Shown here: positions 22,431 through 33,283 of the stretch, piece after piece
How positions within the stretch are numbered: position 1 is the first letter of the stretch
Layout of the letters: every line of letters starts with the position of its first letter
NCBI GenBank assembly: GCA_963675135.1
Contig: OY776129.1
Span: forward strand, 41,766,141 to 41,830,140
Origin: Galeopsis tetrahit
Taxonomy: Eukaryota > Streptophyta > Magnoliopsida > Lamiales > Lamiaceae
DNA: 64,000 nt
Direction: 5' to 3'
Notes under the pieces: model-generated
Databases searched by the model: none
The model's input: the letters and a program-made list of their open reading frames with translations, nothing else
What the model was told of the DNA's origin: nothing
Program-made: the position numbers and the translations under genes

Positions 22431-23360
22431 GAAGTTTTTTTTGTTAAGAATGGTGTTTGTTTTGGTGGTGGGGGAGATAATTATGTGAAATAGAATGGGT
22501 GGGTGTACTCATCTTCGTTTTTTTCATAGATATTACCCTAGGGGTATATGGGACAATTCACATGTTCTGGAAGATTAAAAAAATGCTTGGTGGGTGTACT
22601 CATAAAAAATCCGGGTGCATTTAGCCGCGCCCTTCATTAATAAGTAGGCCTTAATTTGTTAGTTGGAGGTGAAATGGGCCTAGGCCCATTAGAATTGAAA
22701 AATAAAATAAATGGTGGCCCTTCTTTTTCTGTCTCACGGCCTGTCCCCCACATTTATGAAAATGGGCCCCACTTTTCTATACCAATTTAATCTTGATGGG
22801 GGCTCGGCCATGCCTCTTGACTTTAGAAATGTTGCTGTATCGGGCACGCCTTGCTCGAGCCTTGTGCTCGGGCGTGCCTCTCTCCTCCACCCTCTTCTTG
22901 TTTTGTTCATATCTTTTGATCCGAATGTCCGATCGACTCAATTCTTGTCTCGTTTTGACCCTCACTTCACCCTCTTTCATGTGGTCAACTCATGAAATCG
23001 ATCCAACGACTGAATTTTTCGTGATTTGATTCAAAACACCTCATTTTTCCTACAAAAAAATAGCAAATCACACCACTTCTCCAAATCGAGTGCAATTAGT
23101 CAATTTAGTGTAAATAATGCACGAAATCCTATAAAATTATGCAATTTAAACACACGAATTTCAAGCAATTTTCACACTAATCATCATCCCCAATATTATA
23201 GGACGTTGATTATTTTTTAATATGACACATGTCAATCATCCATATAGTGGAACAGAATGTGGAATATGAAAAGTGGAACAAGTAATTTCAATCCATTTGT
23301 AAGAAGGTCTATGGAAATGACCTTATGAGTAAATAATTTCTTGTTTGGCGTATGGTGCAG

Positions 23361-23491
23361 GGTATGATTTGGGTAGAGCATCTTCTACTGCAAAAGAGAA
23401 TTTTGCAACGGTTGGAACAATTCAGCAACTTAAAAGTATAGTCTTTCAAGGTGTTGAAATCATCGGGGAACAATTAGCTGAAATACTTTAG
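23361..23491 (+). pseudogene. Exon-like remnant, possible last exon of an unknown gene
   Basis: An acceptor-like GTATGGTGCAG is followed by an open stretch in the frame from 23363, GYDLGRASSTAKENFATVGT and onward to VFQGVEIIGEQLAEIL, and a TAG stop at 23489-23491: 43 residues. The composition is unlike the AT-rich surroundings and there is no sign of an RT or gag domain. The flanks are a MITE-like copy on the left and a solo LTR on the right, so any upstream exons are not adjacent. I do not recognise the protein. It could be a real terminal exon stranded by TE insertions, or a captured piece. Confidence 0.4.
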
Positions 23492-23572
23492 CATTTGGGT
23501 TGAAGTTGAAGCGTGAATAAGCTGGTTAATTTCTAATTAAGCATGGACTATTATTTTACGAAGGGTGTTAAG

Positions 23573-25872
23573 TGTTCGTCCCTAAACAAGTATCAATGGT
23601 GAGAAAGTCTAGAGGGGGGTGAATAGACTTTCTAATTTTATAAACTTTTTGCGTGTTGATTAGATGAGACGATCAGAAGAGTTATATGCTCTATCGTCTG
23701 ATGCAAATATATGATCTGATCTAGAGTGCTAGTGTGTATAGCAGATCAAGATAACAAACCTACGGATTGCTTAAATCAGTTGGTCAGTTGAAAAACTATC
23801 TTAACAGCTATGAGTGTGGAAATGTGTAGGCCCTAAAAATTTAGACTTGTAGGTTGAATGAAAACCTTCGAATAAAGAATGATTTTAAAACAATGAATGA
23901 TATTAGCTGATAAAAGGTATCTGCTGATTTATAAAATTATACTTGTGAGTTTTGACTCTTTTAAAAACTTATGAATTTAACCAAAATATGAATAGCAATA
24001 TAAGCAATAATAAATAAAGTTGTAAATAAAACAATAAACAACACAATATTTATAGTGGTTCGAACAACTTGTTTTACGTCCACTCTCACTAACCAGATAA
24101 TGAAATTATATTCCTTGCTAACTTTATAGTCCCAAGAGAAGACTTTTGATCGAGATACACAACCTTTTGTGTATGCAGATCTACTTGTTGGTTAGAGAAC
24201 AAGTACCCTTTACAAATTGGTTTTCCTAACTGTAAATGTAAAAGTATGTGTATAACCAACTCAATGTGATGAGAATCACACTGGTATTTCTAAGCACTAA
24301 AGATAGGAATTTTAAAGCTGGCTTAGGATCGGAAACTTAGAGTTGAGGATAGAAATTCTTTTCTGGCTCTAAAGAACTCGATAGAATGCTTTCAGAAAAC
24401 TTTGTGTTCTTGAGGTCTGTTGATTTGTTGAGAGTTTTTGCTAATGGAGTTTCCGTCCATTGTTCCAAAGAACAAGTCTTGTATTTATAGAGGATTTGAG
24501 CTCCAAACTAGCCGTTGGTGAGAAACTAGTCGTTGCATGCAATCCTTCTATATTAGGGTCGAGATCTTTCTGATTTGATGTATTCCTTGTAATCTCGTAC
24601 GACATTACCTTAAATGGAAATGTGCATTAAATGTCCATTTAATGTTGTGTACGGTCCTGCAAAAGATCTCTGCAATCTAGACTAGGGTTGTAAACAAATC
24701 GAATAATTTTGCTCGATTCGGTATTCGTATTCGAATATTGATATTCGTATTCGAAATTTTATGATTCGAATTCGAATACAAATATTTTTTTTATTCGATT
24801 AATAAACGAATACAAATACAAAATTATAATATTCGATTCGATATTCGTAAGTATTCGATTATATTTATAATATATATACATAAATATATTTTTAAATGTA
24901 TATTTGTCTCATGTCCTATAATATTATTTAAATTATTATTTAAAAAAAAATCTCCATAAATTTTCGAATCTAATAGTTTCAAGTCAAATAAAATAGTATC
25001 GAATACGAATCAATTTCAAATCGAATACTTGAAAAATAATTTTTAAAACATGTGTTAAAAGATTCGAATCGAATAGTATCGAATAATCAATCGAATCGAA
25101 TACCGAATCAAATTTATTATTCGAAAATTAAACGAATACGAATATTCAAATATTTTCACGAATCGAATCGAATACTGCAGTATTCGCTTAAGTATTCGCT
25201 TCGATTCGTTTACAACCCTAATCTAGACCAAGTCAACTCTAATAGGTGTGATGTCATCTTCTTATTAGTCCACATCAGTCGAGTTGTTGGACTTACTGTC
25301 TTGTCTTCTAATAGAGTAATTCAGATGTTATCCGACATTCTCTTTGTCTTTTGTTATCATTTGCCTTCAATGCATCTTTTAATGAACTGCCCATTCTTCA
25401 AGGTGCTTTCATCTTAAATGCTAATTGTCATCTGAACAATCAGATGAACTAGACTTTAATGTTCTTTAAGGCTTCTTTTTTGACAAGCTCAGATGAAACT
25501 CATATCTGCTGAATACGTCTTCTGATTTATTGCAAATTATCATATAGCTTATATCAGTTGATAAGGTATATAAGAACCTTTCAATCTGATTTCACTAATG
25601 AGCTTCGAGAGTCTTCTACTCTTCAAGTCTTGAGCATACGCGTGTTTATCCAGATGTGGTATCAGCTGATATACATACATGCTACAGCTGATCCACTGAC
25701 TAAGACTTAAACTCTATTTCAATACTTCTAAACTTTATAAAACAGTTTAGGTAACCTATTACTAGATTACAACTTATTATACTAACACTTGCTCTACTGA
25801 TCTGATTTTTGGTCATCAAAATTAAACATAAGAAATTACAATCAGATTAGGGGTTGGATGAATATCCCAACA
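23573..25872. mobile_element. Solo LTR (about 1.75 kb) with nested hAT-type MITE
   Basis: It starts TGTTCGTCCC and ends ATATCCCAACA, with a 5-bp TSD ttaag at 23568-23572 and 25873-25877. No internal coding domains are present. It includes a TTTATAGTGGTTCGAAC-type block also seen in the solo LTR at 28442-30160, and GTATTTATAGAGGATTTGAG, a plausible TATA/transcription-start region near 24480. Superfamily is uncertain; Copia is the likelier guess. Confidence 0.8.
24683..25220. mobile_element. hAT-type MITE (538 bp) nested in the solo LTR
   Basis: The TSD atctagac is at 24675-24682 and 25221-25228, 8 bp exact. Termini TAGGGTTGTAAACAAATCGAA and TTCGTTTACAACCCTA are inverted repeats. The interior is packed with ATTCGAATCGAAT-like words. 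The short open frame that crosses its right end is not a gene. Confidence 0.92.
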
Positions 25873-25877
25873 TTAAG

Positions 25878-27440
25878 CATGAGCTTCTATGAACTAGAAG
25901 ATTTATTTGTTGATCGATTACGCATCAAATATTGAAGAAGAAATAAATATTAGTATGTGTATCAAAATGATATTGTATAGTAACACATGTTACACAATAT
26001 TGTATTAGACACATGTAATGTTAGAAATACTATGTTATAAAAAGTGAGTGTATACTTATTACAAACTTTAGATCCGTATATATGTACGGGAAGCTCTTAT
26101 TAATATTTGTTATTTCTAATATTAAATGTAAAAAATATATATATATGTACATATTTATTGTGAGCTTTTTTTTTTTTTTTTTTTGAAAGTCACTTTGATT
26201 GTAAAAATATTGAATTGATTTCGTAGGATACTAGGCTCAATACAGCTACAGATGATTGGGCCCACTTCAAACCCATGACCTATAAAGCTCAACAAAACCC
26301 GATTACAAACCCAATAATATTCACAATAATACTTCTCAATAATGCGGTATATATTTTTAATATATTAATTTTTGCCATTGATTCAAGCTAATATCAAATT
26401 ATATACTATTTACTTAATAATTATTAATCATTATCAATTGTATTAATACTAGAATTTAAATATATTTCTCTAATTAATCATGCATCTTCTCTTCAAGTGA
26501 TGAAAAGGATGAAGAATTATGTGAATTTTGGATTAGGGCATTAATAAATTTAATAAGAAATTTATGGATAAAGTGAAAGAGTATATTGCCATATTTCATT
26601 TCGCGTATGCTTTTTTTTTATTCTCCTTTTAGTTATTTACTTATTTTATGGTTGTTGATGTTCATAAACATAAATGACTTTGTGATGTTTTTGGATTGGA
26701 AAGGCAAAAATATGTAATGGCTTTTTATAAGGACAAAGAGGAAGAGTATATTATAAGATTTAAGGTTTGAATTTCTTCTTCTTTTAAGTTGTTATTTAGT
26801 TTAATTATGCGTTAATATAATTTTGTGTTTTGGGGTTAAAGTTTTGTGGATATCATTTCAATTTACACTATGTTTGGATATAATTAAATTAGATATGAAA
26901 ATGTTTCAAGATGTCGCATGACATGGGCAAAATTATTATAAAAGAAAATTGACAAATTTTTTAAGACTACAAAAATATTATACGTATCTAATAACAAATT
27001 TTATCCTTATGAAAGATTGATTTAATCTAAATAAATTGACATGAATGCTAAATTTCAACTTCAATATATATATAATATGATTATGATATTTTCTACGCAA
27101 TTATAATTAATTTATATTATATAAATATATCATTTTATAATATATATTTATATATTATGGATTTTGATTTTCAAAATAAATATAAATATGATAAATATTA
27201 AACTAAAATACTTAAGATAATATCAATATATTTATAAGTAAAAAATAAGAAATAACACGGGCTAAAATCGACAAGAGAACTATTTGTGTTATAAATACAA
27301 TGATTGAACTAATTTATCTATGTTTGAGGTGCAGGGCAGTGATCAGTGCCTATGTGTAATTACACAAATGATTATTTTCGAATTTAAAAATATAACTAGT
27401 GAAGAATGTAAGTGGTGGCTTTCATATGGGTAGGTTATAC
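25878..27440. other. Gene-free AT-rich interval
   Basis: Nothing supportable as a gene. A 19-base T run at about 26167-26185 followed by a GGCTCAATACAGC..GGGCCCACTTC stretch could be the reversed poly(A) end of a short retroposon, but no TSD or promoter boxes confirm it. The rest is simple A/T-rich sequence. Confidence 0.45.
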
Positions 27441-27443
27441 AGA

Positions 27444-27562
27444 GCGTGTGTTTTGAAACTTTACAAACTGCTTTCAGAATCACTTATTTTCAAAGCTGTC
27501 TCTCACAGCTTTTCAAAAAAAATTGATTCTGAAAGCAGTTTGTAGAGTTTCAAAACACACCC
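27444..27562. mobile_element. Small foldback MITE (about 119 bp)
   Basis: Left arm GCGTGTGTTTTGAAACTTTA and right arm complement GGGTGTGTTTTGAAACTCTA continue as AACTGCTTTCAGAATCA in both arms and are separated by a short loop. The arms pair nearly end to end. No TSD could be fixed with confidence. Confidence 0.75.
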
Positions 27563-27639
27563 AAAAAGAGATGCTAACAGGGAACTTCCGACTTTCTCTT
27601 TTAGAAGTAGAAGAATACAATTCAGGCATTTGTGGGATA

Positions 27640-28290
27640 AAATGGCCAATATGGTTAACAACTAGAAGATGAAAAGTTCCTCTTGTCGGGGGAAAAGAAT
27701 TGCTTATCAAAGCAATTCTTCAAGCCATTCCCACATATGCAATGACGTGCTTCAGGTTATCAATTTCCCTTTGCCTCGATATGGAACGTACATGTGCCAA
27801 ATTCTGGTGGGGTATGAAGGAGGAGAAGAAAAGAGTACACCGAATGAGGTGGGAGGAGCTTTGTAAACCAAAAGCGGTTGGGGGAATGGGTTTCAAGAGA
27901 TTCAGTAATTTTAACAAAACACTACTGGAAAAGCAAGTGTGGAGAATGATTATGGAACCGACGACACTAGTACTGGTTAGGGTGTTTAAGGCTAGATATT
28001 TCAAACATGGAGATATCCTAGAGGCAGGACTCGGATTGAATCCCTCTTATGTATGGAGATTAGATGGAAGACTGACAACGGTGCAAATAACAGAATCTTC
28101 AAAGACGCATGGGTGAGTAGATTTATTACAAATGAAAATAAATGGAACACTCAACTTGTGCAAGAGGTTTTTCTACCTTTTGAAGCAGAACATGTATTAA
28201 GCACCTACATTGGGAGGCCCGGGGAGCAGGATAAACGTTTTGGGGCCTGGAGAAAAAGGGAAAGTACTCAGTCAAATTCAGGTATAAATT
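27640..28290 (+). pseudogene. LINE-2 RT C-terminal region
   Basis: The main frame reads GGKRIAYQ/KELLIKAILQAIPTY in two phases, then AMTCFRLSI, TCAKFWWGMKEEKKRVHRMR, GGMGFKRFSNFNKTLLEKQ and FKARYFKHGDILEAGLG. These are the standard blocks after the RT core of plant L1 elements. A second frame continues with RIFKDAWVSRFITNENKW (28090-28150), the segment before the zf-RVT domain. Frameshifts separate the two. Confidence 0.85.
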
Positions 28291-28441
28291 GATTTGGGAG
28301 ACTAACGAGAAGAGACAGGCAATAACAACGTCAGCATCAGAGGTCTTCTACCCACAGAGAAAAATTTGGCCACCCACCACGTTCCAATAAATCCCACGTT
28401 TTTCGTGTGCAGCCAGGAGAGTGCTTCGACGATTTACAAAT

Positions 28442-30160
28442 TGTTTTTATGCAAATTATGGTACTGAAGGAGTATGACACGAGTGTATTGGAGGGGAGAA
28501 TTCACTTGTATATGCAATTTTTCTTTTGAAAACAATCTTTTAAAGGTCAGTAGAGTTGTCTTGGCAAACTCTCCGATTATCAGAAATATGTATAACTTAG
28601 TTTTAAATAACAAACCTACTGAGAACTATGAAGCAATCAATTGGATAACTATCTAAGTAAGTTCGAAGTGTTGAATAATGGTTGGCCATTTAGTTTAAAA
28701 TCCTTTTAATCTCTAAAAACTTTGTTAATGCAAATAATGGATTTCAGGGAACTTGTCACAAAACTGTTTTTCACTTTCTTGTTAATGTTAACTTTTAACG
28801 ACAAATTTGTGAGTAGTGTATAGTTGTGTTTAAATGGTGAAATACTGAATGTAAATGACACACAATTTATAGTGGTTCAAAAACGCAAGTTTCTACATCC
28901 ACTTTCCCTGATTGAACAAGATAATTCCTCATCTCTTAGAATTAGCTTGTTTTATAGTGTCAATGTGCACTGATAAAAAATCACTACTTCTTAGTGTTTT
29001 TTGATCCCTATGAATTCTTCCTAGTGCCCAACTTCTCTGAACTGAAACTGTACTTCACTTGACAGTTTAGTTCCTCACTTCTTACAACAACTCTTTCACT
29101 CTTTCTACTTTAAAGGATTAGGGTTGAGCTTTGATTCCAACTTAAGTTGAGATATCTTTTACAATGGGATACAATTTGGAAATATATGATATCTTTCTAA
29201 ACTTTGAGTATATGTAGATTTATGTTTGGCTTAGAATCTGAAGTGATAGGAAACTTAAGTGATTGCTTGAGTAGAATGAAGGTTTGTATACTTAGATTAC
29301 TTGTAGTTTCCGTGTTTGATCATCTTGAATCGCTTCAGTATTTATAGAGAAATTTTAACATATACCCGTGGGAAAGGCAACGTTCAAATTAATCTATTTG
29401 CAGCTCCATTAAAACGGTTACTTGAGCTTCCTTCTATTATCCAACAGATTTAGAAGGTCTTTTAATGGTTGCTTGAATGCTTGACATTTGACTTCTGAAT
29501 TGGCGGCTAGAAAGATTGTGTCAGTCACTTTACAGACACATTTTTCAAGGTCAATCATATCAGAATTTGTCCTTTTCCAACGGTTTGAAGGGACAAATTC
29601 TCTGAACATTCTCGGTTGTAATTAGAATGTTCTTAGAGCATTCATTGTCTTCATAAATGTGCCTTCAGTCTTCATTTGCATTAACTCTACTTGAGTTTTT
29701 AATGTTCTGCAGGCTTGATGATCTACAATGCTTCATAAATGCAAGTTCTTCAATCATAGACTTTTAATGCACTTGCTTGAGCTTCAATAAATGCAACTGA
29801 TCTTGATCTTCGACTGTACTTATCATCTTTGACATACTTCAGATCAAGTATGTTATTCAGACTCAATCTTGTATCATCAGCCATGTTGTCCACTGCCACA
29901 GTACTTCAAGGAATTCATTTTCCATACACAATTCCCCCTTAACTGATTATTCCTAAGATTTTAAGTTGCCTAACATTTCAGCTTGGACAACTATCCCGAA
30001 CTATGTATCTCATCAGTCTGAGATATTCTACACTTGAACTGAATTATCATAACTGTCTCAGCTATCCTGAGACAACTAGACTTAAGTCTTTCTCAACTAA
30101 TCTGAACAACATCAATCAGAGCTTTTGGTATCTTAATCAAAATCATTTTATTTCCCAACA
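28442..30160. mobile_element. Solo LTR (1.72 kb) inside LINE-2
   Basis: It starts TGTTTTTATGC and ends TTTCCCAACA, with a 5-bp TSD caaat at 28437-28441 and 30161-30165. It has no coding domains. It shares features with the solo LTR at 23573-25872: the CCCAACA end, a CAATTTATAGTGGTTC-type block near 28865, and a TATTTATAGAG box near 29340. The two are probably related families. Confidence 0.85.
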
Positions 30161-30221
30161 CAAATTCATCAGGAAGGCTTGGAAGCGCTATGATTGGTGG
30201 CATAAGTTAAAGAAGACTAAT

Positions 30222-30407
30222 TGAAAGAATAAGAGAAAATATATTTTACCTCAATTGAGGATTTTGATTTAGTCTATTCAATATATATAAAGATTACAAT
30301 TAGGGTTTACAGAGTAACCTACAAGTAATTACAGATATGGAAAATATATACAAATCTCTAAAGATCTTTGACTAAATCAATTATGGACTAAATCATTATT
30401 CCTATTA
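30222..30407 (-). repeat. Copia-2 3' LTR (186 bp)
   Basis: On the plus strand it starts TGAAAGAATAAG and ends TTCCTATTA; the element-strand start is therefore TAATAGG. It is bounded by the ctaat TSD on the left and the polypurine tract on the right. Confidence 0.95.
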
Positions 30408-33283
30408 CCCCCCCTCAAGCAAAGCGGATGTGGAGATACGCGAAGCTTGGACCGAAAGAATTCAAATAGCGGTCGCGGAAGACTCTTGGTGAATATATCA
30501 GCAAGTTGAAGATTTGAGGGAACAAAATGGGTAGATAGACGACCCGAAGCAACCATTTCCCGAACAAAATGATAATCAATATCAATGTGTTTTGCACGCT
30601 TATGAGCCACTGGATTTTGGCTAAGAAAGAGCGCAGACTTATTATCACACATGAGCTTTGGTGAAGATGAAGGCATGGCATGAAGTTCACGCAAGAGTAA
30701 CGTGACCCAAATAACTTCAGGGGCAGCATTAGCCAAAGCCCTATACTCAGACTCACAGCTGGAACGAGAGACAGTGGGTTGTTTCTTAGCACTCCAAGAA
30801 ACAAGATTCGGACCCAAAAATATGGAATAACCATAAGTGGAACGACGAGTGTCAAGGCAACGAGCCCAATCAGCATCAGAGTAACCCAAAAGATTGAGAG
30901 GTCCACGAGTGAATTCCAGACCAAATGTAAGCGTGCCCTTGACATAACGAAGAATGCGCTTGACAACCTGAAAATGAGCAACAGTGGGTTTCGATTGAAA
31001 CTGACTTACAGTGTTCACAGCATATGATAAATCCGGCCTAGTTATAGTGAGATATTGCAACGAACCCACCAAAGAACGAAACTCAGTAGGATCGGAGTGA
31101 GGATCACCATCAACTGTAAGAATTTCCGATGAGGAAAGGGGAGTAGACACTAGCTTGGCATCGAGAAGAGCAGATCGAAGAAGGATGTCTCGCGCATACT
31201 TGGACTGACCCAAGAAGATACCAGATTTCGTATAAGTTACCTCCAAGCCAAGGAAATAATTCAGCCGCCCTAGGTCTTTAATCGCAAATTCACGGCGAAT
31301 TCGAAGAATAATACGATCAATAAGCGACTGGTCACTCCCAGTGATAATAATGTCATCCATGTAGACAATTAAATAAAGCAAAAAATGATCTTGGCGAAAG
31401 ACAAACAAAGAAGTGTCAGATTTGCTTTCAAGAAAACCAAGACTTACCAAGAAGGCACAAAAGCGTTGAAACCACGCCCGAGGAGCCTGCTTCAAACCAT
31501 AAATCGCCTTATTTAGCTTGCAAACAAAGGAAGGACGAACAGAATCAATGTAGCCAGGTGGTTGCTCCATGTAAACAGGCTTTTGAAGAACACCATGCAG
31601 AAAAGCATTGTTTACATCCAATTGACGTAATGGCCAATTATTAATAACCGTCAAAGAGAGTATGATACGAACAGTGGAAGCTTTGACTACAGGACTGAAA
31701 GTATGATCGTAGTCGAAACCAGGAAGCTGAGAAAACCCTTGAGCAACTAAGCGAGCTTTATAGCGATCAATAGAACCATTCGCCAAATACTTGGTACGAA
31801 AGACCCATTTAGAACCAATAACATTTTCAGTAGCAGGACGAGGGACCAAAGTCCAAGTGTTGTTGGCATGAAGAGCCTTAAGCTCATCGTCCATTGCAGA
31901 AATCCAGTGAGGTGATTTTGCAGCTGATTTGAAACCCTTGGGCTCCTTAGAAGAGTGTAGAGTGGAAATAAAACCACTATGAGCCAAGTAAGAAGTTGAA
32001 GGAGGATACTTTGGCTTGAAAATGCCATCCTTGGCACGTGTTCGCATAGGATGAGTTGATACCGAAGCAGGTGGCGGCAAAGGGGCCAATGGCGAAGGCG
32101 GAGGCGAGGCCGATGGTGAAGGTGGCGGAGAGGCCAGGCGCGCCGGAGATGCCGTAGACGTGAGATCCGGACATGCTGAACAAGGAGTCGAAGCAGCCAA
32201 ATCCATCGGAACCACTGCTGGACTCGAAGGCGAAGGAAAAATGGGAGCCGAACCAAGATCCCTATAAGCCGAAAAATCCAACGAGTCGGCTGAAGAGGAC
32301 CGTGTGGTAGGTGCAAAGGGAAAATATTCCTCATCAAACCGAGCATGCCTGCTAATGTACAAACGAGACGATGTTGTATCGAGACAGCAAAAACCCTTAT
32401 GCCTGGAACTGTAACCCAAGAAAACACAAGGAATGCTGCAAGGAGAAAACTTGTTAGCAGCATAATCTCGTAAGCATGGGTAAACTCTACATCCAAACAC
32501 ATGAAGATTATCATAATTTGGAGGAGAGGAAAATACCAATTGAAACGGTGATTTATCGGATAACACAGAAGAGGGTAAACGATTAATCACATAAACCGCA
32601 GCACCAAAAGCTTCAACCCAATATTCCATAGGGACAGATGAATGAAACAACATAGATAACCCTGTTTCTGTAATATGTCTATGTTTTCTTTCTGCACGAC
32701 CATTTTGAGCAGGGGTGTATGGACAAGACATGGTATGTAGAATGCCACAATTTCTGAAAAGGTCTTGCAATTTGTTATTTGTGAACTCGGTACCCCCATC
32801 AGATTGAAAACGTTTGATAGTTGTGGAAAATTGATTTTCGACCAAAGTTTTGAACTTAACAAACGTATCATAAAAGTCTGATTTCAAACGAAGCGGATAA
32901 AACCACGTAAAACGAGAGAAGTCATCAACGAAAACCACATAGTAGAGAAAACCATCACAAGATTTCACAGGAGACGGACCCCACAAATCACAATGAATAA
33001 CATCCAACAAACGCAAAGCGCGTTTTTCATTATTGATAAAATGAAGTCTTTTACTTTTAGCCAACTGACAAGAAGAACAAGCAAGAGGCCTAGGTAAAAC
33101 AGAAGTAACTGACAAAAAACCAAGTTTGTTCAATAACTTAATAGTATCAAAATTAACATGGCCTAAACGACTATGCCACAATTCAAAAGAGGCACGTATA
33201 CGACGATTCCATAAAGCTGCCACCAAAGCCGCATGACCACGCTCCAAAATATATAATCCATTTTCACGTCTGCCTCGTGCCAA
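30377..33283 (-). CDS. Copia-2 pol: integrase, reverse transcriptase, RNase H (single open frame)
   Basis: One long open frame of 968 residues. Near the start it carries the pre-integrase zinc segment (FELWHSRLGHVNF, then CSSCQLAKSKRLHF). The integrase core follows with VIHCDLWGPSPV, FQSDGGTEFTN and TPAQNGRAERKHRHI, giving the D, D and E residues. A Ser/Pro-rich linker (PSPSASPPPSPLAPLPP) precedes RT: VRQ-type block WPLRQLDVNNAFLHG, YGLKQAPRAWF, and active site YMDDIIITGS. RNase H has GYSDADWARC, SRSSCESEYRALA and MCDNKSALFL. The frame ends close to the 3' LTR. True translation would begin upstream in gag; the nominal start at 33283 is only where this phase opens. All catalytic residues appear intact, and the damage lies upstream. 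Confidence 0.93.
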   Translation of the reverse strand: MARGRRENGLYILERGHAALVAALWNRRIRASFELWHSRLGHVNFDTIKLLNKLGFLSVTSVLPRPLACSSCQLAKSKRLHFINNEKRALRLLDVIHCDLWGPSPVKSCDGFLYYVVFVDDFSRFTWFYPLRLKSDFYDTFVKFKTLVENQFSTTIKRFQSDGGTEFTNNKLQDLFRNCGILHTMSCPYTPAQNGRAERKHRHITETGLSMLFHSSVPMEYWVEAFGAAVYVINRLPSSVLSDKSPFQLVFSSPPNYDNLHVFGCRVYPCLRDYAANKFSPCSIPCVFLGYSSRHKGFCCLDTTSSRLYISRHARFDEEYFPFAPTTRSSSADSLDFSAYRDLGSAPIFPSPSSPAVVPMDLAASTPCSACPDLTSTASPARLASPPPSPSASPPPSPLAPLPPPASVSTHPMRTRAKDGIFKPKYPPSTSYLAHSGFISTLHSSKEPKGFKSAAKSPHWISAMDDELKALHANNTWTLVPRPATENVIGSKWVFRTKYLANGSIDRYKARLVAQGFSQLPGFDYDHTFSPVVKASTVRIILSLTVINNWPLRQLDVNNAFLHGVLQKPVYMEQPPGYIDSVRPSFVCKLNKAIYGLKQAPRAWFQRFCAFLVSLGFLESKSDTSLFVFRQDHFLLYLIVYMDDIIITGSDQSLIDRIILRIRREFAIKDLGRLNYFLGLEVTYTKSGIFLGQSKYARDILLRSALLDAKLVSTPLSSSEILTVDGDPHSDPTEFRSLVGSLQYLTITRPDLSYAVNTVSQFQSKPTVAHFQVVKRILRYVKGTLTFGLEFTRGPLNLLGYSDADWARCLDTRRSTYGYSIFLGPNLVSWSAKKQPTVSRSSCESEYRALANAAPEVIWVTLLLRELHAMPSSSPKLMCDNKSALFLSQNPVAHKRAKHIDIDYHFVREMVASGRLSTHFVPSNLQLADIFTKSLPRPLFEFFRSKLRVSPHPLCLRGGNRNNDLVHN
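30408..30418 (-). promoter_or_regulatory. Copia-2 polypurine tract
   Basis: On the minus strand this reads TTGAGGGGGG directly before the 3' LTR, the priming site for plus-strand DNA. Confidence 0.85.

Larger units (their letters stand above)
21515..22632. mobile_element. Mutator-like element (Pack-MULE type) with GC-rich insert
   Basis: Termini are GGGCGCGGCTAAAGGCACCC and the complement GGGTGCATTTAGCCGCGCCC, with a 9-bp TSD ttcattaat (21506-21514 and 22633-22641). The left half (about 21570-21990) is strongly GC-rich compared with everything around it and encodes an open, Pro-rich frame; the right half is an AT-rich minisatellite. A GC-rich insert between MULE ends is the usual signature of a captured gene fragment. 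The donor gene is not recognised. Confidence 0.85.
20418..23183 (-). mobile_element. Solo LTR, Gypsy-like, carrying a Pack-MULE
   Basis: On the plus strand it starts TGACACGT and ends CACTAATCA, flanked by a perfect 5-bp TSD tcatc (20413-20417, 23184-23188). No gag/pol lies inside, so it is a solo LTR of about 1.64 kb after removing the nested 1118-bp MULE and its TSD. Read on the minus strand it starts TGATTAGTGTGAAAATTG, and its style resembles long Tat-type Gypsy LTRs. That family assignment is inference. Confidence 0.8.
20347..23330. mobile_element. MITE-like repeat, second copy, split by a solo LTR
   Basis: The left part (20347-20417) and the right part (23189-23330) together match the first copy at 20110-20346. 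The split lies at the tcatc target site of the inserted LTR. The middle 2.8 kb is the inserted material. Confidence 0.65.

Noticed and set aside
26160..26340. SINE with reversed poly(A)
   Set aside because: A T run followed by a moderately GC-rich stretch is suggestive, but no polymerase III boxes and no TSD were found.
31747..32514. 255-residue minus-strand open frame inside Copia-2 pol
   Set aside because: It is an alternate-frame shadow of the integrase/RT linker, which has clear motifs in the main frame.
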